Assembly (NCBI GenBank): GCA_903813345.2
Contig: CAIIXF020000010.1
Location: 6,377,169-6,441,168, forward strand
From: Owenia fusiformis
Lineage: Eukaryota > Annelida > Polychaeta > Sabellida > Oweniidae
DNA length: 64,000 bases
Direction: 5' to 3'
Numbering within the stretch: position 1 is the first letter of the stretch; every line of letters begins with the position of its first letter. This document shows, piece by piece, positions 58,878 through 64,000 of this stretch. The notes under the pieces were generated by a model. That model did no database searches and had not been told where the DNA came from. It saw only the letters and a list, made by a program, of their open reading frames with translations. The translations under genes and the position numbers were made by a program.

Positions 58878-60251
58878 ATGGCGGACGACACGTTGGACGA
58901 AGCGGGAGACGCTCTCCCCTTTTTCGACAGTTTACCCGACTATATAGGGATTATACTGCAACGAGTTACATCAGAGCCGAGAGATACCATCATAGAAGAA
59001 ATCAAAGAGTCTACTGATGAGGATACACTCCGACGTACCCGTGAGATCATATTCGGATTAGCAAAATGTAAATTACAAAGGAGTACAAATATTGACAATT
59101 GCGAGGGACTGAAACTCAAAGCAAGGAAAGCCGAAAAGTCAATTGGATATAGCAGAGACATTTATGATATGTATGTATATATAGCTGATTTGGATAGTGC
59201 GTTTCCAAAGGGAACTCTGAGTGCATCATGTATTCAAAACATAGATAACGCCAAACCGAAGGATGATACAACGAAAACAGCCAAAGTGCCTTCACGAATG
59301 TATGCCAGTGTCATGCCAAGCGCCACCCCGTCATCTCGTACACAGACCGCAGGGACCACAGATATCTGGGACAACAGGGTACTCATGTCAAAAGTTATAC
59401 TAATGGAACATAAACTGCTCGAAATGAGCTTTGAAAATAACAAAATGAAAGAGGACATACGTATTTTGCAAGGGCGCACATGTAAATGTAAATGTTCTTC
59501 AACAGTGTCGAATGCAACCGAGAAAGTCTCGACAAACGATGCTAATCAACCATTAGAAGTGGTTACAACAAAGGAGAATGAAGGTAATCAAACCTACTTA
59601 AACACGCATTACAAACCTAATCAACGATCACAATCTCTACCCGACGCAATCACAGATATAAAAACAAAAACATATATGCATTTGATGACGTCATCATCAA
59701 CAGCTGATCCAGTAAACAATCAAGCCAAAAACAATAACAAAGTACAAGGAAACGATGTTTCTCGCGAAAAAACAACAGAACCCCCAGTAAATGTTCCCAA
59801 CAAAACTACGCCCCTAATCACATATTCGCAAGCTCTTAAATCGTTACCAGAACGCGACAGACGCACCACGACAGAACAACACCAAGTTAAGCAAATACGA
59901 TCCGGTCTAAAGGGTGTAAAAAATGAGCGATATCGTATGCTGTACCTTGAGAACATTGCTCAGAGTGAAGATGAGGACGATGAGGAAACGATACACAATA
60001 TTCGTAAACATTCCCACATCACAGGTATACGCATTATGCAGCTGAACATTATACACAATCGATACGCTCGAGACAGAGTTGGGTGTAAAATTGCAGTCGC
60101 TGAATCTTCCGCCGACAAGGCACTCGAACCGATATCATGGCCATACCCTATCGTGTGCCGTGAATGGATACAACGACCAAGGAGAAGTCAACGGTATGGT
60201 GAGGGAAACAGATATAGGCATGAATATTCGTTCGACGACAGAGATTATTAA
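58878..60251 (+). CDS. LINE ORF1 protein
   Basis: 457 residues, intact. It starts ATGGCGGACG in a good context. The N-terminal half is acidic and helical with no family I recognise. A coiled-coil-like stretch lies around residues 168-196 (LMSKVILMEHKLLEMSFENNKMKEDI), followed by a CKCKCS cluster instead of the usual CCHC knuckles. The centre is Thr/Asn-rich and the C-terminal part acidic (SEDEDDEETIH) then basic (RPRRSQR). Near the C-terminus, RIMQLNIIHNRYARDR resembles the opening motif of a LINE endonuclease. The stop TAA shares its last A with the ORF2 ATG. Expected role: RNA-binding component of the retrotransposition particle. Confidence 0.8.
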   Translation: MADDTLDEAGDALPFFDSLPDYIGIILQRVTSEPRDTIIEEIKESTDEDTLRRTREIIFGLAKCKLQRSTNIDNCEGLKLKARKAEKSIGYSRDIYDMYVYIADLDSAFPKGTLSASCIQNIDNAKPKDDTTKTAKVPSRMYASVMPSATPSSRTQTAGTTDIWDNRVLMSKVILMEHKLLEMSFENNKMKEDIRILQGRTCKCKCSSTVSNATEKVSTNDANQPLEVVTTKENEGNQTYLNTHYKPNQRSQSLPDAITDIKTKTYMHLMTSSSTADPVNNQAKNNNKVQGNDVSREKTTEPPVNVPNKTTPLITYSQALKSLPERDRRTTTEQHQVKQIRSGLKGVKNERYRMLYLENIAQSEDEDDEETIHNIRKHSHITGIRIMQLNIIHNRYARDRVGCKIAVAESSADKALEPISWPYPIVCREWIQRPRRSQRYGEGNRYRHEYSFDDRDY

Positions 60252-63200
60252 TGTTCAACCCATTATATATTATACATATAGCTGCATTTCTTGCAGTCAT
60301 AAGTTACACAATGGAGCATGATGCGGGCCTTAACTTAAGATTAGCGCAATGGAACCTGAATGGTTCAAGTACTGCCAGGAACGCCATGTTTGATCTCCTA
60401 GATATGAATGATATTGTTGCTGTGAGTGAACATATGCTGTTTGAGTGTAACTTAAATCAATTGAATGTAAACGAGACTGGTTTTAACATGTATGCTACAT
60501 GCAGTAAGCATTTAAGAAATGAGGACTGTGGTCTGAGGTTCGGCTCGGGCGGTGTTGGTCTGTTATGGCGCAAAACGCTAGATGCTAATGTTTTCCCTGT
60601 CAGTTCATTGTCAAACGACAGGATGGTTTGTGTTAAATTATGTTTTGACAACAAAACATGTCCAATATTCATCTTCTCAGTATACTTACCTCAACAACAA
60701 TGTAGAAATGATAGCTTTGAAGACGTTCTTATAAATTTGGAGAACTTTGTTCAGAAGGCTCTTAATGATGGTTACGTAATACTTCTTGGTGATATGAACG
60801 CCCACTTAAAATATAACATGCATGATGGCCTACGTAGTTGGGGTGATGGTACATTTAATGGTAAATTGTTTGAAAACATGTGTACTCGTAATGGTCTACT
60901 AGTTGCAGACTTAATATCATGTGATGGTCCAAACTACACGTATGAATCTCCAAGTGGTCATAAATCGTATATAGATCATGTAGTTGTTTCAAATGAAATT
61001 CTTCAACAGATTAAACAATGCACAATTATAGATAACAACGCTACTTTCAGTTCATCCTCAGACCATCTTCCAATGGTCACACTCTTAAAATGTGGAGTCT
61101 TAAAATCCATATCTAATGATAATAACCATGTTAAACGTGTAGCTTGGACGAAAGTAACTAGTACGATTAGAATGTTTTATTGTGAAAAGATTACAAACAC
61201 GTTAAATAAGATTTTGTTAGAAATGCATAGAAAAGAGCATAAGTTGACCAATGATGAAATTGATTTGTATTTACAAGAGATTGTCAATGTAATTCATGAA
61301 GTAGCTGGGGAAATGTTACCAATTAAGAAATTCAAAAAGCACCAAAAGCCTTTCTGGGCGCCTGGTCTCACGGTACTAGTTAAAAAGCGCAACAGTTTAT
61401 GGCATCTGTGGAAAGACGCTGGCAGGCCTAGGAATGGTGAGTTATTTCAACAGTACAAACTCTCGAAAAAAGTATTTTCGAAAGCTTTATACCAGGCGGA
61501 GTTAAAATACGAACGCGGAGAAATGGCAAAGCTATACAATTCTGAAGACATGGACCAACGTTTTTTCTGGTACCTTCTCCAGCGCAGCAGGGGCACTAAG
61601 AAACGCTCAAATTCATCAATAAGAAACAAAGATGGCGTCATAGTCAATGATCCAGAAGCAGTGTGCGATGTATGGCGTTCACATTTTGAAGCATTAGCTA
61701 CACCTTCGGAAAGCAACCTATTTGACAATGATCACGAGAATATGGTTCGTGATCGAGTAAAACAGCTTCTCAATGATTCTCAAAATGATATAGATGAAGA
61801 TGAACAACTGAACCCGCTCTCATACGCTGAACTTCATGCGTCTCTGCGTAAAATGAAGCACGGCAAAGCCAGTGGCGCTGACAACGTTACGATGGAGCAC
61901 ATCGAATACGCAGGTCCCACTATACTGAAAACCCTATTATGTATTTTCCAGAACATTATATATAACGAGTACACTCCACAGATATTCAGAACTGGGACTC
62001 TAGTACCGATAATTAAAGGGGGTACGCGGGACACACTCAAAACTACTGATCACAGAGGAATAACCCTTATGTCTGTTATCCGAAAGCTCTTTGACAGTGT
62101 TCTTCTTTCGCGATACAAATCACGACTTTTGAACTGTATACCCCAACTACAAGGAGCTTCAATTGATGGATGTTCCTCTCTTCATACGTCATTGACCCTA
62201 CATGAGACCATTGATTATAATACGTCACACGGAAGCGCAGTACACGTCATATTATTAGACATCCAATCTGCATTTGACACCTGCTGGATTGAGGGACTCT
62301 TCTACAAGTTATACATTAATGCCAAAATTAAAGGGAAGCTATGGAGACTCTTGTACAACTCATATCAGAACTACTTCTGCACCGTTCAAGTCGCCGGAAC
62401 AATGTCAGAGCCCTTTAAAATACGCCAGGGAGTATTTCAGGGGGCCGTTAACAGTATGATCCTGTATCAATTTTATATAAGTGACTTATTAACGGAACTC
62501 CAAAGGAGCAATTTAGGAGCCAAGGTCATGGGAATGAATACCTGCTCCCCAGCGTACGCTGATGACATTGCATTAGTAGCTTTATTCCCAGGGGCAATGG
62601 ACACGTTGCTGGATATCTCATTTAAACATAGTTCAAAATGGAGATACACTCTTCACCCACAGAAATGTGTCGCGCTAACGTATGGTAGCAACGAAAAATA
62701 CGCATTTAATTTAGGGACGGACACGATAAAAAACGTCACGAAGGCCAAACATGTGGGCATACCTCTGAGTACAACCGGGGATTTTAGTGACCACACCAAG
62801 CACGCTATATCAAGTGGCAAAAGGAAACTGTTTTCGCTTTTTGGACTCGGTCATAAAACAAACGGCCTATCCCCCATTCTAGCCACTAAGTTGTATAATA
62901 GCTTTACTGTTCCTACGTTTCTCTACGGTGATCAAATCATCAACTATAAACAACGTGATGTTGAAATGATGGAAGTGGCCCAACGCGAAATTGGACGAAG
63001 GATACAATTTCTTCCCAGTAATTGCAGCAATCCAATGTCGACGATGCCACTGGGAATGTGTTCAGTTAAACTAAAGATGGACTATGACAAACTCCTTATG
63101 TTTTTCAGTATTATTACGCTTCCCATGACAAATATTTACAAACAACTACTGATGATGCGCTTTATGAGCATATTTATACAAGGAAAAAAATGGGATTCAC

Positions 63201-63349
63201 CAATATACAGGATGTGGGATTGTATCAAACGTCACAATCTATTAGACTATGTGATCAATATGATTACCAACGCGAATTTTCCATCTATGTCTCAACTAGT
63301 AGAAGTGGACTACTTAAACCATGTATATGGTGGTTACTCGCAAAAATGA
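60251..63349 (+). CDS. LINE ORF2: AP-like endonuclease and reverse transcriptase
   Basis: 1,032 codons in the main frame. The endonuclease has AQWNLNG (N35), a SEH segment, GDMNAH (D181) and SDHLP (270-272). The RT has KHGKASGADNVTMEHI, DHRGITLMSVIRKLFD, LLDIQSAFDT, RQGVFQGAVNS and the catalytic YADD at 769-772. The QG motif is unusual (RQGVFQGAV rather than RQGxxLSP). The first ~20 residues are oddly hydrophobic; a second ATG at 60311 (M21) is an alternative start. The frame ends at 63347-63349, but the conserved C-terminal zinc-knuckle region continues in the -1 frame (see 63190-63696). Confidence 0.88.
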   Translation: MFNPLYIIHIAAFLAVISYTMEHDAGLNLRLAQWNLNGSSTARNAMFDLLDMNDIVAVSEHMLFECNLNQLNVNETGFNMYATCSKHLRNEDCGLRFGSGGVGLLWRKTLDANVFPVSSLSNDRMVCVKLCFDNKTCPIFIFSVYLPQQQCRNDSFEDVLINLENFVQKALNDGYVILLGDMNAHLKYNMHDGLRSWGDGTFNGKLFENMCTRNGLLVADLISCDGPNYTYESPSGHKSYIDHVVVSNEILQQIKQCTIIDNNATFSSSSDHLPMVTLLKCGVLKSISNDNNHVKRVAWTKVTSTIRMFYCEKITNTLNKILLEMHRKEHKLTNDEIDLYLQEIVNVIHEVAGEMLPIKKFKKHQKPFWAPGLTVLVKKRNSLWHLWKDAGRPRNGELFQQYKLSKKVFSKALYQAELKYERGEMAKLYNSEDMDQRFFWYLLQRSRGTKKRSNSSIRNKDGVIVNDPEAVCDVWRSHFEALATPSESNLFDNDHENMVRDRVKQLLNDSQNDIDEDEQLNPLSYAELHASLRKMKHGKASGADNVTMEHIEYAGPTILKTLLCIFQNIIYNEYTPQIFRTGTLVPIIKGGTRDTLKTTDHRGITLMSVIRKLFDSVLLSRYKSRLLNCIPQLQGASIDGCSSLHTSLTLHETIDYNTSHGSAVHVILLDIQSAFDTCWIEGLFYKLYINAKIKGKLWRLLYNSYQNYFCTVQVAGTMSEPFKIRQGVFQGAVNSMILYQFYISDLLTELQRSNLGAKVMGMNTCSPAYADDIALVALFPGAMDTLLDISFKHSSKWRYTLHPQKCVALTYGSNEKYAFNLGTDTIKNVTKAKHVGIPLSTTGDFSDHTKHAISSGKRKLFSLFGLGHKTNGLSPILATKLYNSFTVPTFLYGDQIINYKQRDVEMMEVAQREIGRRIQFLPSNCSNPMSTMPLGMCSVKLKMDYDKLLMFFSIITLPMTNIYKQLLMMRFMSIFIQGKKWDSPIYRMWDCIKRHNLLDYVINMITNANFPSMSQLVEVDYLNHVYGGYSQK

Positions 63350-63696
63350 AACCAGAAAATCTTCCAGTATGTAAAATTATGATGCGCCTCTCTACAGACT
63401 GCCATGAGCTGCGCGTAAAAAACTCTGGGCTAAATTGTATTTGCGTTTTGTGTAATACGTTTGAGGTAGAAACGATTGAACATTTCCTTAGCTCCTGTGA
63501 GGCTTACTTTGATGAACATGCCAGACTGACTTCTATTATAAATAAATACGGTAACCCTTGTGATTTAAAGAGCGTTGTATTCGGCTATCACGAACATATA
63601 ACTGAAAATGACATGATCCAAATAGGTGAAATTGTTCTCCAAATGAGTATAAAAAGAGCTCGTTTAATGCGAGCGTACACTGGTCACCAGATGTAA
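63190..63696 (+). CDS. C-terminal part of LINE ORF2 in the -1 frame
   Basis: It overlaps the end of the main ORF2 frame by 160 nt and carries the expected C-terminus: KPCIWWLLAKMKPENLP, a helical segment, and a zinc-knuckle-like CVLCNTFEVETIEHFLSSC (C-x2-C-x8-H-x4-C). An in-frame slippery heptamer A_AAA_AAA lies at 63184-63190, and a -1 slip there enters this frame directly at ATG 63190. Alternatively the change is an ordinary frameshift or small deletion within 63190-63349, because the main frame still looks LINE-like until about 63300 (NLLDYVINMITNANFPSM). Confidence 0.7.
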   Translation: MGFTNIQDVGLYQTSQSIRLCDQYDYQREFSIYVSTSRSGLLKPCIWWLLAKMKPENLPVCKIMMRLSTDCHELRVKNSGLNCICVLCNTFEVETIEHFLSSCEAYFDEHARLTSIINKYGNPCDLKSVVFGYHEHITENDMIQIGEIVLQMSIKRARLMRAYTGHQM

Positions 63697-63822
63697 AAAG
63701 TGACCAAAAAACACTTTCTGTAAATAGTTTTGACTTTATTATGTACATGTATATGTGTTGTAAATTATAAAACTACTCTGTTTAACTACAGGTTAATAAA
63801 TTAATAATAATAATAATAATAC

Positions 63823-63957
63823 AGGCATTGTTGGTAGGTATTCATTACAGAGAGGACAATTTATACAAGTCAGTAGATTATGTTTAGAGGAAGGGTGTCA
63901 ACAAAAGACAGGTGTTCCCTAGAGAAAGGTGTTCACAAGTACAGGTTTTACTGTACA
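63823..63957. repeat. dispersed AGGTGTTCAC/ACAGGTTTTACTGTA repeat, copy 2
   Basis: GGTAGGTATTCATTACAGAG, GACAGGTGTTCCCTAGAGAA, AGGTGTTCACAAGTACAGG, ending TTTTACTGTA. Same family as 30484-30612. It directly follows the LINE tail, so the LINE may have inserted next to or into it. Confidence 0.5.
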
Positions 63958-64000
63958 AATGAAAACAATCATCCGTCTTTGGTTTCCTGTAGAGTGCCAT

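Larger units (their letters stand above)
58810..63822 (+). mobile_element. near full-length two-ORF LINE with (TAA)n tail
   Basis: Order: a short 5' leader identical over 58 bp to the 39-bp array near TBRG1, ORF1 (58878-60251), ORF2 with endonuclease and RT (60251-63349, C-terminal part in another frame to 63696), a ~100-bp 3' UTR, then a (TAA)n tail at about 63793-63822. TAA-type tails are known from I-clade and related elements such as Nimb, so the clade is provisionally I-like. Same strand as FAM81, inside its first intron. I could not find a target-site duplication. Confidence 0.85.

Noticed and set aside
1..64000. tRNA, rRNA or other structured RNA genes
   Set aside because: I looked for tRNA-like A/B boxes and rRNA segments by eye and found none I could support. 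A covariance-model scan would be decisive.

Overview
The window is eukaryotic nuclear DNA. Its genes have many introns with GT/AG ends, intergenic DNA is long and AT-rich, and non-LTR retrotransposons, inverted-repeat elements and tandem repeats are abundant. The gene set (AF9/ENL-type YEATS protein, nicotinamide riboside kinase, TOM70, TBRG1 and FAM81 homologues) is animal. Gene structure, repeat types and frequent ATGTACATGTA-like words suggest a marine invertebrate, probably a lophotrochozoan such as a mollusc. That last step is inference.

Layout. (1) 321-21485, minus: an MLLT1/MLLT3 (ENL/AF9) homologue in six coding exons, 1,248 codons. Its introns hold a ~21-bp array, a 136-bp inverted-repeat element, a ~1.9-kb array of 24-bp units and a hAT-like MITE. 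(2) 21486-21818: a short head-to-head promoter region. (3) 21819-27086, plus: an 80-codon ORF, then after 7 nt the start of a seven-exon nicotinamide riboside kinase. One intron carries a 1,256-bp element with long terminal inverted repeats, CACGRTG ends and a 5-bp target duplication, which resembles a non-autonomous Transib element. (4) 28625-35789, plus: a complete TOMM70 homologue in 12 coding exons. (5) 39268-43230, minus: a TBRG1 homologue in eight coding exons. Its stop codon and AATAAA signal lie at the edge of a ~59-bp tandem array that repeats both. (6) 43231-58384: a repeat-rich intergenic block with an inverted array of 39-bp units, a 414-bp foldback element at TTAA, a 171-bp local satellite with a three-unit higher-order pattern, and a broken jockey/CR1-like LINE. 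(7) 58385-58696, plus: the first coding exon of a FAM81 homologue. Its first intron is occupied by a nearly full-length two-ORF LINE (58810-63822) with a UAAUG ORF junction, an in-frame A_AAA_AAA heptamer at a frame change and a (TAA)n tail.

The host genes do unrelated housekeeping jobs (transcription elongation and chromatin reading, NAD salvage, mitochondrial import, growth regulation), and I see no operon or system linking them. The unusual content is in the repeats. An identical 58-bp stretch joins the 39-bp array near TBRG1 to the 5' end of the FAM81-intron LINE. Exon boundaries were inferred by eye from splice consensus, reading phase and family homology; no transcript data or database search was available.
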